Assembly: GCA_022711765.1 (NCBI GenBank)
Contig: JAKLEB010000001.1
Coordinates: forward strand, 2,028,694-2,092,693
Length of the DNA stretch: 64,000 bases
Direction: 5' to 3'
Source of the DNA: Candidatus Krumholzibacteriota bacterium
GTDB lineage: Bacteria > Krumholzibacteriota > Krumholzibacteriia > LZORAL124-64-63
Position 1 is the first letter of the stretch. The number at the start of each line of letters is the position of its first letter. Positions 16,457 to 26,037 of this stretch are shown here, piece after piece. Both the position numbers and the translations under genes were made by a program. Under the pieces are notes generated by a model that was not told the DNA's origin, ran no database searches, and worked only from the letters and a program-made list of their open reading frames with translations.

Positions 16457-18529
16457 ATGCGTCCAGGACGAACTGCCATGATCTTGCTGTCAGTATTCAT
16501 TCCCCTGATTGCCGGCGCCGGCGACGAGGACCCCTATCTCTGGCTCGAGGAGGTCGAAGGCGAGAAGGCCCTCGAATGGGTCAAGGCGCGCAGCGCCAAG
16601 GACACCGCCGAGATCGAAGCCGCGCCCGAGTTCGCGGCGATCCACGCGGAGCTGCTCGAGATCTTCAACTCGCGCGAGCGGATCCCGAATCCCGCCATCC
16701 GCGGCGCCTGGCTCTACAACTTCTGGCAGGACGCGGAGCACGTCCGCGGCGTCTGGCGGCGCACGTTCCTCGATCAGTACCTCGTCGAGTCGCCGGCCTG
16801 GGAGATCGTCCTGGACGTCGACGCGCTCGCCGCGGCGGAGGGCGAGAACTGGGTGTGGGAGGGTGCGAGCTTCCTGCCGCCGGACTACCGTCGCTGCCTC
16901 GTCACGCTCTCCCGCGGCGGCAGCGACGCATCGGTCGTCCGCGAGTTCGACTCGGCGACCAAGACCTTCGTAGCGGATGGCTTCTTCGTGCCGGAGGCCA
17001 AGTCGAACGTCGCCTGGAAGGACGCCGACACGGTCTGGATCGGCACCGACTTCGGCGAGGGCTCGCTCACCACATCGGGCTACCCGCGCATCGCCAAGGA
17101 ATGGAAGCGCGGCACGCCGCTGGCGTCCGCGCGGACCGTGTTCGAGGGCGAGGTCGGCGACGTCTCGGTCGGCGCGACCAGCACCTACACCCCGGAGGGC
17201 CGCTACGACCTGGTCTATCGGACTCCCGAGTTCTACCGCGGCACGCAGTATCTGATCCTCGGCGAGCGGCTCGTGAAGATCGACGTGCCGGAGGACGCCA
17301 ACCTGAACGGCATCTTCAAGGACCATCTCCTGGTCTCCCTGCGGTCGGACTGGACGGTCGGCGGTGCGACCTATCCGCAGGACGCCCTGCTCGCGATCGA
17401 TCTCGACGCATTCCTCGCCGGCAGCCGTGCCTTCACGGTGCTCTTCGAGCCGGGCGAACGGGTGTCCCTGGCCGGCGTCTCGTCCACGCGCAACCACCTG
17501 CTTTTGTCTACCCTCGACAACGTGCGCGGGCGCCTCTACCGGCTCACGCCGGGGCCCGACGGCTGGGCGAACGAGGAGATCCCGCTGCCGGGGCTCGGCA
17601 ACGCCGGCGTCGGCAGCACCAGCGACGATGACGACACGTTCTTCTTCACGTACAACGACTTCCTCACGCCGCCGAGCCTCTATCTCGTCCGCGACGGCCA
17701 GGCGCCCGTCCAGGTCAAGACCACGCCCGCATTCTTCGACACCGCCGGCATGCAGGTCGCGCAGTACGAGGCGACCAGCAAGGACGGCACGCGGATTCCC
17801 TACTTCCTCTTCACCCCGAGCGGCTACACGGCCAACGGCGAGAATCCGACCCTGCTCTACGGTTACGGCGGCTTCGAGATCCCCATGGAACCGGGGTACT
17901 CCGCCGCGACGGGCAAGGCATGGGTGGGCCGCGGCGGCGTCTACGCGCTCGCGAACATCCGCGGCGGCGGCGAGTTCGGTCCGAAGTGGCACCAGGCGGC
18001 GGTGAAGGAGAAGCACCAGACCGCGTTCGACGACTTCATCGCGGTCGCCGAGGACCTCATCGCCCGCAAGATCACGTCGCCCCGCCGCCTCGGCATCGTC
18101 GGCGGCTCGAACGGCGGCCTGCTGGTGGGCGCCTGCATGGTGCAGCGGCCCGACCTGTTCGAGGCCGTCGTCTGCCAGGTACCGCTGCTCGACATGAAGC
18201 GTTACAGCAAGCTGCTCGCCGGCGCGAGCTGGATGGCCGAATACGGCGATCCCGACACCGCCGACTGGGAGTACATCAAGACCTGGTCGCCCTACCACAA
18301 CGTGGACGCCGCGCGGGATTACCCGCGGGCCTTCTTCTATACCTCGACCCGTGACGACCGCGTCCACCCCGGGCACGCGCGCAAGATGGTCGCCAAGCTG
18401 ACCGACCTGAAGAAGCCGGTCTACTACTACGAGAACACCGAGGGCGGCCACGGTGTGGCGGCGAATCTCAACCAGCGCGCTTACATGTGGGCGCTGACGT
18501 ACGCGTACCTGTGGAAGATGCTCAGGTAA
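16457..18529 (+). CDS. Prolyl oligopeptidase (S9A family), exported
   Basis: A 690-residue serine peptidase. A hydrophobic N-terminus (residues 8-19) suggests export. A seven-bladed propeller (about 70-420) is followed by the alpha/beta hydrolase domain. Catalytic residues: Ser551 in GGSNGG, Asp634 in TRDDRVHPGH and His665 in EGGHG. NIRGGGEFG and YGYGGFEIPM, typical of S9A, are present. It cuts short peptides after proline and would work on products of larger proteases. CAGGAGA lies 6 nt before the ATG. It heads an operon with two M16 peptidase genes (20 nt, then overlapping stop/start), which suggests a joint peptide-degrading function in the periplasm. Confidence 0.93.
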   Translation: MRPGRTAMILLSVFIPLIAGAGDEDPYLWLEEVEGEKALEWVKARSAKDTAEIEAAPEFAAIHAELLEIFNSRERIPNPAIRGAWLYNFWQDAEHVRGVWRRTFLDQYLVESPAWEIVLDVDALAAAEGENWVWEGASFLPPDYRRCLVTLSRGGSDASVVREFDSATKTFVADGFFVPEAKSNVAWKDADTVWIGTDFGEGSLTTSGYPRIAKEWKRGTPLASARTVFEGEVGDVSVGATSTYTPEGRYDLVYRTPEFYRGTQYLILGERLVKIDVPEDANLNGIFKDHLLVSLRSDWTVGGATYPQDALLAIDLDAFLAGSRAFTVLFEPGERVSLAGVSSTRNHLLLSTLDNVRGRLYRLTPGPDGWANEEIPLPGLGNAGVGSTSDDDDTFFFTYNDFLTPPSLYLVRDGQAPVQVKTTPAFFDTAGMQVAQYEATSKDGTRIPYFLFTPSGYTANGENPTLLYGYGGFEIPMEPGYSAATGKAWVGRGGVYALANIRGGGEFGPKWHQAAVKEKHQTAFDDFIAVAEDLIARKITSPRRLGIVGGSNGGLLVGACMVQRPDLFEAVVCQVPLLDMKRYSKLLAGASWMAEYGDPDTADWEYIKTWSPYHNVDAARDYPRAFFYTSTRDDRVHPGHARKMVAKLTDLKKPVYYYENTEGGHGVAANLNQRAYMWALTYAYLWKMLR

Positions 18530-18549
18530 CCCCAACCGCTGGAGTGACC

Positions 18550-20355
18550 ATGTTCCGAGCCGACCTCACGCCCGCCAAACGACGATCTTCCGCCGTCCTG
18601 TTCGCGCTCGCCGTGACGGCCGCCCTGTCCGCGGCCGGATTCGGCGCGCCGCCTGCCGCCGCCGCCGAGCGCGAGACCGCGCCGCCCGCCGTCCAGGAAC
18701 ACGTCCTGGCCAACGGGATGAAGGTCCTGATGGTGCCCCGCCACCTCGCGCCGACGGTGGCCGCCGGCTGGGTGGCCCGGGTCGGCTCGGCCAACGAACG
18801 CCCCGGCATCACCGGCATCTCGCACCTGTTCGAACACATGATGTTCAAGGGCACCCGCACGATCGGCACCCGCGACGCCGAGCTCGATGCGCTGCTGATC
18901 GAGAAGCAGGAGGAGATCCAGACGCAGATGCGGGCCGAGATGGCGATCCAGCGCGACCGGCTACGCCGTGGCGAGATCGCCGACATCACCTCGCCAGACG
19001 CCAAGACGCCGCGTTTTCGCGAGCTGGAAGCCAGATTCGATTCCCTGGTCGCGCAGCAGCGGGACAACATGGTCAAGAACGAGTTCGACCAGGTCCTCTC
19101 GCGCCAGGGCGCCTCGCGGATCAACGCCTTCACCAGCGAGGACATGACGTTCTACATCATGTCCGTCCCGGCGAACAAACTCGAACTCTGGTTCTGGATG
19201 GAGTCCGATCGGCTGATGAATCCGGTGTTCCGCGAGTTCTACTCGGAACGCGACGTGGTTTACGAGGAGCGCCGCCTTCGCGTCGAATCGACACCGCTCG
19301 GCAAATTCCAGGAATCGTTCGACGCCCTGTTCTGGGACGCGAGCCCGTACACCTGGCCGGTGATCGGGTACGCCAGCGACCTGCCGTTCATCACCAAGCA
19401 GGACGCCGACGAATACTACGCACGCTACTACGCGCCGAACAACGTATGCGCCGTGCTGGTCGGCGACTTCGACCCCTCGCAGGCGATCGACCTGGCAGAG
19501 CGGTACTTCGGCCGGATCCCCCGCGGCGAGGTCGCGCCGCCGCCGATGATCACCCGGGAGCCGCGGCAGAATGCCGAGAAGCGGTTCTACGGCGAGGCCG
19601 AGACCAACCCTGCCGTCACCGTCCGCTGGCACACCGTCGCCCAGGTGCATCGCGATACGCCGGCGCTGCTCGTGCTTGCCGAGCTGCTCAACGGGCCGAC
19701 GGGACGCCTCCAGCGCAACCTCGTCCTCGGCCAGGGTCTCGCGACGAGCGCCCGCGCCGGACAGGATTCGCGCAAATACGAGGGCCTGTTCGAGATCGAC
19801 GCCGAGTGCAGGGACGGCCGCGCGCCCGAGGAGCTGGAGCAGGCGATCTACGCCGAGATCGCGGGGTTCCAGCGGGAGCCGGTGGCCGACGACGAGCTGC
19901 AGAGCGTCAAGAACCGCTACTTGACCCGCACCTGGCGCCAGCTCGATGGCAACTTCTTCCAGATGATCCGCTACGGATCGGCCGAGGCGCTCGGGTCGTG
20001 GCGGGACGCCGATCGGATCGACCAGGAGGTCCTGGCGACCACCGCCGCCGACGTCCATCGGGTCGCGACGGAGTACTTCACCCGCGAGAACCGCGCCGTC
20101 GCGATCTGGACCCGCATCGCGTCCGCCGCGCCCGAGGATCCGGCGCTCGCCGGCCTCTCGCCGCAGAGTAGGGAGATGGTCCAGCGGTCCCTGGCGCGCC
20201 TCGAAGGAATGACCGGCCCCGCCCAGGTCGAGGAGATGCTCGACAGGCTCTCGGCGATGGGCGATCGCATGCCGGCCGAGATGAGGCCCGCCCTCGATCT
20301 CGTGCGAACCCGGGCGGAGGCGAGGCTCGCCGAGCTGCGGAAGGAGGCTCAGTGA
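18550..20355 (+). CDS. M16 family zinc peptidase, catalytically intact subunit
   Basis: A 601-residue exported peptidase of the insulinase/pitrilysin family. Signal peptide residues 1-38. The inverted zinc motif HLFEHMMFKG (HxxEH) lies near residues 97-101, with the distal Glu expected in the YEERRLRVES stretch. Between the motif and the RINAFTSEDMTFY strand sits a charged, probably coiled-coil insertion of about 80 residues not found in mitochondrial-type subunits. C-terminal M16 domain (YYARYYAPNN ... LVGDFDP) is complete. GGAG precedes the ATG. It is followed by a second M16 protein without the zinc motif, so an active/inactive heterodimer is likely, as in mitochondrial processing peptidase. 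Confidence 0.92.
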   Translation: MFRADLTPAKRRSSAVLFALAVTAALSAAGFGAPPAAAAERETAPPAVQEHVLANGMKVLMVPRHLAPTVAAGWVARVGSANERPGITGISHLFEHMMFKGTRTIGTRDAELDALLIEKQEEIQTQMRAEMAIQRDRLRRGEIADITSPDAKTPRFRELEARFDSLVAQQRDNMVKNEFDQVLSRQGASRINAFTSEDMTFYIMSVPANKLELWFWMESDRLMNPVFREFYSERDVVYEERRLRVESTPLGKFQESFDALFWDASPYTWPVIGYASDLPFITKQDADEYYARYYAPNNVCAVLVGDFDPSQAIDLAERYFGRIPRGEVAPPPMITREPRQNAEKRFYGEAETNPAVTVRWHTVAQVHRDTPALLVLAELLNGPTGRLQRNLVLGQGLATSARAGQDSRKYEGLFEIDAECRDGRAPEELEQAIYAEIAGFQREPVADDELQSVKNRYLTRTWRQLDGNFFQMIRYGSAEALGSWRDADRIDQEVLATTAADVHRVATEYFTRENRAVAIWTRIASAAPEDPALAGLSPQSREMVQRSLARLEGMTGPAQVEEMLDRLSAMGDRMPAEMRPALDLVRTRAEARLAELRKEAQ

Positions 20356-21914
20356 TGCGGAGGCACCTCATGAACCGCGATCCGCGGACACCCTGGCTCG
20401 CCGCGGCGGCGCTGATCGCCGTCGCGACCGGCGTCGCGCGTGCCGGTGAGATCCCCGAACGGCCGGAGGGCCTGGTCTTCCCGGATCTCGACTACGAGCC
20501 GCCGCTGGCGGCGGATTACCGGACGACGCTGGAGAACGGCATGGTCGCCTACCTCGTCCCCGATCCTTCGACGCCGCTCGTGACCGTGAGCGTGCTCTTG
20601 CGCCTCGGGCCGGATCAGGACCCGGCCGGCAAGGAGGGCGCCAGCCGTCTGATGATGGGACTCTTGACCGAGGGCGGCGCCGGCGCGCTCAGCGCGGAGC
20701 AGCTGGAGGACCGCGTGGCCGCGCTCGGCGCCCAGCTCAGCTCCGGCCTGGGCGGCGGTCGGCGCGGCATGATGGGCATGGGCGGCGTCCGTACGGGTCC
20801 GGCGGAATCCTGGGTCACGCTGAACCTGCTGAAGAAGGACCTCGACGAGGGGCTCGCCCTGCTGATCGCCTGCCTGAAGGAGCCCGCGTTCCAGGAGGAT
20901 CGCCTGCGGCTCGCGAAGGAGCAGGAGCTGCAGCAGATGAAGGAACGCAACGACGACACCGCCGGCATCGAGCGCCGCGAATGGGGCTATCTCATGTACG
21001 GCGAGGACCACTGGACGACGCGTTGGACCACGCAGGCGTCGGTCGAGAGCGTCGGTCGCGCTGACCTGACGGCGCTGCACCGGCGCTACGTCGGTCCCGC
21101 CAACTTCCTGCTCGCCGTGAGCGGCGACTTCGAGCCCAAGGCGATGAAGAAGGCCCTCGACCGGGCGTTCGCCGGCTGGCCGACCGTGGCGGAGACGCCC
21201 GGCCCGCCTGCGGCGCCGACCCACGAACCGGTCTCCGGCTGGTTCGCCGTCGACAAGGACGTCAACCAGGCGCGCGTGTCCTTCGGGATCAGGGCGATCG
21301 ACCGTTACGATCCGGACTGGTACGCGGCGCTCGTGCTGAACGACATCCTCGGCGGCGGAGGCTTCAGCTCTCGTCTCGTCAACCGCATCCGGTCCGACGA
21401 GGGGCTTGCCTATTCGGTCCGCTCGGCGCTCGGCGGCGGGACCTACTATCCCGAGGCGTGGTCGGTGACGTTCCAGACGAAGGTGCGCTCGACCGCCTAC
21501 GCGGTCAGCCTCGCCCTGGCCGAGATCGCGGGGATCCGCGACGAGCCGGTCACCGACGACGAACTCGCGCTCGCCAAGGCCAGCCTCAGCGAGTCGCTGC
21601 CGGCCGGCTTCGAGACGGCAGGGGCGATCGCGAACGCGCTCGCCCTGGAAGAGCTGACCGGCCGCTATCAGCGCGATCCCGGCTACTACCGGGAGTACCG
21701 CGACCGCATCGCGGCGGTCACGACAGCCGACGTGCAGCGCGTCGCCCGCCGGCTCCTCGACCCGGCGGCGATGACCTTCCTGGTGGTCGGCGACGTGGAC
21801 GAGGCTCTGCTCGGGGATCCCAAACACGATGTCACCATCGAGAGCCTGGCCGGCGGGGCGCCGACCCGGCTGCCGCTGCGGGATCCCCTCACTCTCGAAC
21901 CGCTGACCGAGTGA
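20355..21914 (+). CDS. M16 family protein lacking the zinc site (non-catalytic partner)
   Basis: A 519-residue exported M16 homologue with signal peptide and both lyso-domains. At the place of HxxEH it reads GASRLMMGLLTEGG, so zinc cannot be bound in the usual way. The glycine-rich GLGGGRRGMMGMGG (about 133-146) is unusual. The C-terminal half keeps LNDILGGGGFSSRLVNRIRSDEGLAYSV, the segment that in partner subunits helps bind the substrate. The ATG overlaps the previous stop (TGATG) with AAGGAGG 7 nt upstream, so equal synthesis with the active subunit is expected. Loss of the metal site is seen directly; the helper role is inferred from known pairs. Confidence 0.92.
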   Translation: MRRHLMNRDPRTPWLAAAALIAVATGVARAGEIPERPEGLVFPDLDYEPPLAADYRTTLENGMVAYLVPDPSTPLVTVSVLLRLGPDQDPAGKEGASRLMMGLLTEGGAGALSAEQLEDRVAALGAQLSSGLGGGRRGMMGMGGVRTGPAESWVTLNLLKKDLDEGLALLIACLKEPAFQEDRLRLAKEQELQQMKERNDDTAGIERREWGYLMYGEDHWTTRWTTQASVESVGRADLTALHRRYVGPANFLLAVSGDFEPKAMKKALDRAFAGWPTVAETPGPPAAPTHEPVSGWFAVDKDVNQARVSFGIRAIDRYDPDWYAALVLNDILGGGGFSSRLVNRIRSDEGLAYSVRSALGGGTYYPEAWSVTFQTKVRSTAYAVSLALAEIAGIRDEPVTDDELALAKASLSESLPAGFETAGAIANALALEELTGRYQRDPGYYREYRDRIAAVTTADVQRVARRLLDPAAMTFLVVGDVDEALLGDPKHDVTIESLAGGAPTRLPLRDPLTLEPLTE

Positions 21915-21937
21915 CGCGGTCGTCTCGCGCGCGCGAG

Positions 21938-21973
21938 GGCTTCCGGATCGACCATCGTGTCGATCCGGAAGCC
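21938..21973. terminator. Strong bidirectional hairpin
   Basis: A perfect 15-bp stem (GGCTTCCGGATCGAC with GTCGATCCGGAAGCC) closes a 6-nt loop, between the M16 operon and the convergent sigma-54 activator gene. No T tract. Confidence 0.7.
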
Positions 21974-21999
21974 TCGTCGCGACCAGCAGGCCGGCCCGC

Positions 22000-24900
22000 T
22001 CAACCCAGCCCGAAGAGCCGGCTCTTCTTCAGAAGATAGGGGTAACTGACCCGCAGGGCGCGCGCCGCTGCGGCCTTGTTGCCCGCAGCCGCCTGGAGCG
22101 CGCGGGCGATCTCCCGCGCTTCCACCGCGGTCAGGGTCTCGCGCAACGGAACCGCGTTCCGGGTCCCGCCGGCCGCGAGATAGGGCACGAGCTCGCGCGG
22201 CAGGTGCTCCGGCCGCAGGCGGTCGTCGCCCCGAGCCAGCACCAGCGCCCGTTTCAGGCACTTCTCCAGCTCGCGGACGTTGCCGGGCCAGTCGTGCCGG
22301 GCGAGGATCTCGAGCACGTCCGGGCGCACGTCCGTGATTCCGCCGCCGAGTTGCTCGCCGTAGGTCTGCACGAAATGACGCGCGAGAAGCGGGATGTCGC
22401 CGCGGCGTTCCCGTAGCGGCGGTACGACGAGCGGGAAGTCGAGCAGACGGAAGAAGAGGTCCTCGAGGAAGCGGTCGCTCTCGACCATCCGGCTCAGGTC
22501 CGCCTTGCTCGCGCAGACGATCCGCACGTCGACCTCGCGCTCCTCGTTCGACCCCACCGGCCTCACCACCCGCGTGTCGAGGAACTGCAGGAGCTTGCCC
22601 TGCATGGCGAGCGGCATCTTCCCGATTTCGTCGAGAAAGACCGTGCCGCCGACGGCCTCGAGCAGCAGACCCTTCTTGTCGATGTCCGCGCCGGTGAAAG
22701 CGCCGCGAACGTGGCCGAAGAGCTCGCTCTCGAGCAGAGTCTCGGGAATGGCGGCGCAGTTGATCGACTGGAATCGCGCCCGGCCGCGCGGGCTCAGCCT
22801 GTGCAGCGCCTGGGCGAGCATCCCCTTGCCGGTGCCGGTCTCGCCCCGCAGCAGGACGGTCAGGTCGCTCGGCGCCACCTTGCGGATCAAGGCGAGCATC
22901 TCCAGCATGCGCGCATCGGCCGTGAGGATGCTCTCGAACCCCTCGTGCCGGATCGCGGTCGGCTCCGCGGTGCGGCCGCGCGACTTCTCCGCCAGGAAGA
23001 TGCCGAGAACCCCCAGGTAGTTGACCAGGAAATCCAGGGTCGCCTGCGCGATGGCGGGCCGGCTCGCGTCCGCGGCGGCGAGGCCGAGGAAGAGCAGGCC
23101 CAGGCGATGCTCGCGCGCCGCGATGGGCAGGAAGACACATCCGGCGGGCCGTCCGGCGAGCGCCGGAACGCCGTCGAGGGGAGGACCGCCGGCGTCGACC
23201 CGGCTGCAGATCAACCGGGCCGCGCCGCCGTCCGCCCGCTCGGCGTACCACCGCAGCAGCCGGTCGGCCGCGTGGTCCGCGAGGTCCTGGCGAGCCGCGA
23301 CCCTCAGCGCGCACGGGTCGGCCGGACTCGCGAGCGCCAGGAAACCGCAGGCCGCGCGCGTCCGGTCCGCCACGGTCGCCAGCACCCGGTCGAGGTGGGT
23401 CGCGAACCGGCCGTCGCCCGCCTGGAAGAGCCCCGGGACTCCCGCGAGAGTCGACACTGGCGACTCGTGCGCGCGGACCATGCCGAGCAGGCCGACCTCG
23501 ACGAGTCGCCGCAAGCGCGCCGCCTCGGCAAGCCGCGGCGTATCGGCGCCTTCGCGCGCCACGCGCTCGAACTCGAAGACCGTCAGCAGCGCGTCATCGT
23601 AGTGGCCGAGACGCAGCTGCACGCGCGTCAGCCCCGACAGGCCGGCGAGTTGCAGACCGCGACGACCACGAGCCGCGGCCTCCTCCGGGACCGCCGCCAT
23701 CAGACCGCGCAGGGCGAGCAGGCACGGCCGGTCCGCGCTCGCGAGGCGGATCTCGAGATACCGGCACGCGGCGTCGCCCCACTCCCGCACGAGCGACTGC
23801 GCCTTGAAACGACCCAGGGCCTCGCGGAAATGTCCATCGGCGCGATCCCAGTCCGCGGCCGCGGCATGCGCCTCCGCGAGCGTCAGGTGGCAGAACCCGA
23901 GCTCGTACAGCTCGCCACAATCTTCGCCGACCGCGATGGCGGCATGCGCCTCGGCGATCGCAGTCGCGAGGTCGCCGCGACGGCGGTGCACCTCGGCAAG
24001 TCGCCTCAGAAGCTCGGTCTCCAGGTCGCCGGCGCGAACGAGAGACCGGACCGGCGCGAGCCCGCGCTCGTAGAACGCGAGCGCCTGGTCCAGGTCCCCG
24101 CGCGCGAGACTCGCGTCGCCGAGAGACTCGTCGGCGATGACGACGTCGCGCCGCATCCCCTCCCGCTCGGCGAGAATCCGACCCGTACGGAAGCGCTCCT
24201 CGGCTTGGTCCAGCCGCCCGCGCCGCAGGTCGAGTCGGCCGAACGCAAGCAGAGCGCGCGGCTCGCGGAGGCGGTCGCCGAGGCGACGGCTCAAGGCGAG
24301 GCTCTTCGCCAGCGCCTGTTCGGCCTCGTCGAGGCGGTCCACCTTGGCCAGCACGATGCCGCGGTTGAGGTCGAATACGGCGAGGAGCTGCGGCGCCCCA
24401 TGGCGTCTGGCGAGCATCGCCGCCTTGTCGAGCAGGGCGAGGGCTTCGTTCCAACGGCACGCGGCCTTGTGGAGCATCGCGAGCGCGTTGTCGAGGGTCG
24501 CTTCGCCGATCTCGTCGCCGATCCGGCGGTACGTGCTGAGGCTGTCGAGGTAGTATTCCTCCGCCTTCGCGAGGCGTCCGAGCGAGTGATGACAGGCGCC
24601 GAGAGTCAGCTGCAGCCCGGCGATCTCGGCGTGCCGATCGGTGAAGGCGAGGGTCGCGAACGCCTCGCTGGCGACCTCGATCGCCGCGTCGTAACCGGCG
24701 CGCTGCATGAGCAGCACGGCCTCGGGCACCTGGAAGCAGGCGCGCTCGATCGACCGCGTCTCCGGCGGGAGATCGGGCGCGTCCGCGAGGTACCCGCGGG
24801 CGACGGCGAGGAGGCGGTCGGCGCGGTCGGTCCAGCCGAGGTGCAGACACGCCTTCACCGCATTGGCCAGGACGGCGAGCGCGCGGACCGGGGTCAACCG

Positions 24901-25077
24901 GCCGATCACGTCGTCGGCCAGGATCCGTCCGTAGTAATCGAGAGCAGTGGCGTAGGCGGCCGCGTGGAAGTACAGGTCCCCCACCGATTCCAGTCGCTCG
25001 AACTCCTGGGCCAGCGCCTGGCCGGGCAGGCCTTCGCGCCGGGAAGTGCCGTGATCGTGTCCGTCCAGGTCGGCCAT
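22000..25077 (-). CDS. TPR-GAF-sigma-54-dependent transcriptional activator
   Basis: A 1025-residue regulator. Residues 1-520 are helical repeats of the TPR type (many A/L-rich 34-40 residue units), 530-690 look like a GAF sensor, 715-950 are an AAA+ domain and the last 45 residues are a FIS-type helix-turn-helix. Walker A is GETGTGKG and the sigma-54 contact loop GAFTGA lies at 792-797, so it should remodel RNA polymerase with sigma-54. FLDEIGKMP and the R-finger region RLLDFPLVVPPLRER are normal. There is no receiver domain; signals likely come through the TPR part, by protein or peptide contact. The ATG at 25077 has GGGAAAG 9 nt upstream. A small secreted protein gene precedes it by 80 nt. 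Confidence 0.92.
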   Translation of the reverse strand: MADLDGHDHGTSRREGLPGQALAQEFERLESVGDLYFHAAAYATALDYYGRILADDVIGRLTPVRALAVLANAVKACLHLGWTDRADRLLAVARGYLADAPDLPPETRSIERACFQVPEAVLLMQRAGYDAAIEVASEAFATLAFTDRHAEIAGLQLTLGACHHSLGRLAKAEEYYLDSLSTYRRIGDEIGEATLDNALAMLHKAACRWNEALALLDKAAMLARRHGAPQLLAVFDLNRGIVLAKVDRLDEAEQALAKSLALSRRLGDRLREPRALLAFGRLDLRRGRLDQAEERFRTGRILAEREGMRRDVVIADESLGDASLARGDLDQALAFYERGLAPVRSLVRAGDLETELLRRLAEVHRRRGDLATAIAEAHAAIAVGEDCGELYELGFCHLTLAEAHAAAADWDRADGHFREALGRFKAQSLVREWGDAACRYLEIRLASADRPCLLALRGLMAAVPEEAAARGRRGLQLAGLSGLTRVQLRLGHYDDALLTVFEFERVAREGADTPRLAEAARLRRLVEVGLLGMVRAHESPVSTLAGVPGLFQAGDGRFATHLDRVLATVADRTRAACGFLALASPADPCALRVAARQDLADHAADRLLRWYAERADGGAARLICSRVDAGGPPLDGVPALAGRPAGCVFLPIAAREHRLGLLFLGLAAADASRPAIAQATLDFLVNYLGVLGIFLAEKSRGRTAEPTAIRHEGFESILTADARMLEMLALIRKVAPSDLTVLLRGETGTGKGMLAQALHRLSPRGRARFQSINCAAIPETLLESELFGHVRGAFTGADIDKKGLLLEAVGGTVFLDEIGKMPLAMQGKLLQFLDTRVVRPVGSNEEREVDVRIVCASKADLSRMVESDRFLEDLFFRLLDFPLVVPPLRERRGDIPLLARHFVQTYGEQLGGGITDVRPDVLEILARHDWPGNVRELEKCLKRALVLARGDDRLRPEHLPRELVPYLAAGGTRNAVPLRETLTAVEAREIARALQAAAGNKAAAARALRVSYPYLLKKSRLFGLG

Positions 25078-25157
25078 GGCGTCCGCTTTCCCTGGCGTTG
25101 CACCCGATCGCCACCGGTGCGGCGTGCGGCGGCGTGTGCCGCGGCGCGCGTCCGGCT

Positions 25158-25451
25158 TCAGACCGACCGCATCAGCAGCAGGATCAAACGCGTGATCAAG
25201 GAGATCTCGTCGATCTCGACCTGCACCGGCGGATTCGCATGATCGCGGAAGCCGCCGCCCAGATCGTGAGGATCCCCCAGAGCACCCTGAACGTCCTCAT
25301 CGCGGTCGTCGCTCGGGGGCGCCGGCGAGTTCAAGCCGTCGGCCGGCGGCGACTGCAACTCCGGATCGGTGGGCTGCTCGATCGCTGCTGCCGCGAGGGT
25401 CAGGACGAACGTGAGGCAGCCCGCGGCGAGGATGAATAGGACTCGTTTCAT
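25158..25451 (-). CDS. Small secreted protein of unknown function
   Basis: A 97-residue product with a clear signal peptide (MKRVLFILAAGCLTFVLTLA, cleaved near AAA-IE), a Pro/Asp-rich disordered middle, and a C-terminal hydrophobic end (EISLITRLILLLMRSV). The Cys at 12 is inside the helix and not a proper lipobox. GGGAGAG stands 5 nt before the ATG. It may share a transcript with the large TPR activator 80 nt downstream. I do not recognise the family. A short exported peptide next to a TPR regulator is reminiscent of peptide-signalling pairs, but this is speculation. Confidence 0.6.
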   Translation of the reverse strand: MKRVLFILAAGCLTFVLTLAAAAIEQPTDPELQSPPADGLNSPAPPSDDRDEDVQGALGDPHDLGGGFRDHANPPVQVEIDEISLITRLILLLMRSV

Positions 25452-26037
25452 GCCACTCTCCCGCGCTGTCGCGGTCGCCGCGGAGGCGGACCGCATGGAC
25501 AATGGGCATCGCGCCGGCCCCGTGCACCGCGCGCTAGCGTGCCTGACGTTACGGATTCCCGTCCGGACGGCCAATCCTCGAGCCGCCATTGGTCGTGCCG
25601 AGGTCCGGGGCCAGTGCCACCAATCCCGGTTCTTCGCGGCGGGGATTGCCGGCAGCTTGCCATCCATACGCGAGGCAGAGCCGGCTGTTCGCTTGCATCT
25701 CGAGCCGCCCCAATCGATTTCGTGATAATATTTGAAAATTGTCCTCATTTGGAGCCCGGGGCCACTCGTCCCGAATTATTCTATGTAATCGTTAGATATT
25801 TTGATGTATAATTATTGCATGGACGCACCGATCGAACGTCTGTCCAGGCGCGATCAAGAGCCGGGCCGCATTCGCTGCTCCCGAATCGAGACCGATCGAG
25901 TGAGCCGGGATCGAGAATTCGGTGGCGATTCGGAGGAATTTTATTCATTGATATTCCTCACCATTTGTGATTCCAAGGCCGCCACCGACTCCAACCGCGC
26001 GATCTTCAAGCTCCACTGGAACTGAGAGGGACACACC
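25452..26037. other. 586-nt AT-richer intergenic region
   Basis: Between the small secreted protein (minus) and the giant repeat protein (plus). The part from about 25720 to 26010 is clearly more AT-rich than the surroundings. TATAAT is present at 25807-25812 as a probable -10 box for the plus strand, about 225 nt before the repeat-protein ATG, implying a long leader. A 74-codon frame inside (25801-26025) has no ribosome site or motif and I do not call it. No RNA gene was recognised. Confidence 0.5.
25807..25812 (+). promoter_or_regulatory. Consensus -10 box upstream of the repeat protein
   Basis: TATAAT lies in an AT-rich patch. The hexamer 17 nt upstream (TGTAAT) is a weak -35. If used, the leader is about 220 nt. 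Confidence 0.4.

Noticed and set aside
25801..26025. 74-codon frame in the AT-rich region before the giant protein
   Set aside because: No ribosome site, no hydrophobic or conserved pattern, and it overlaps the predicted promoter.
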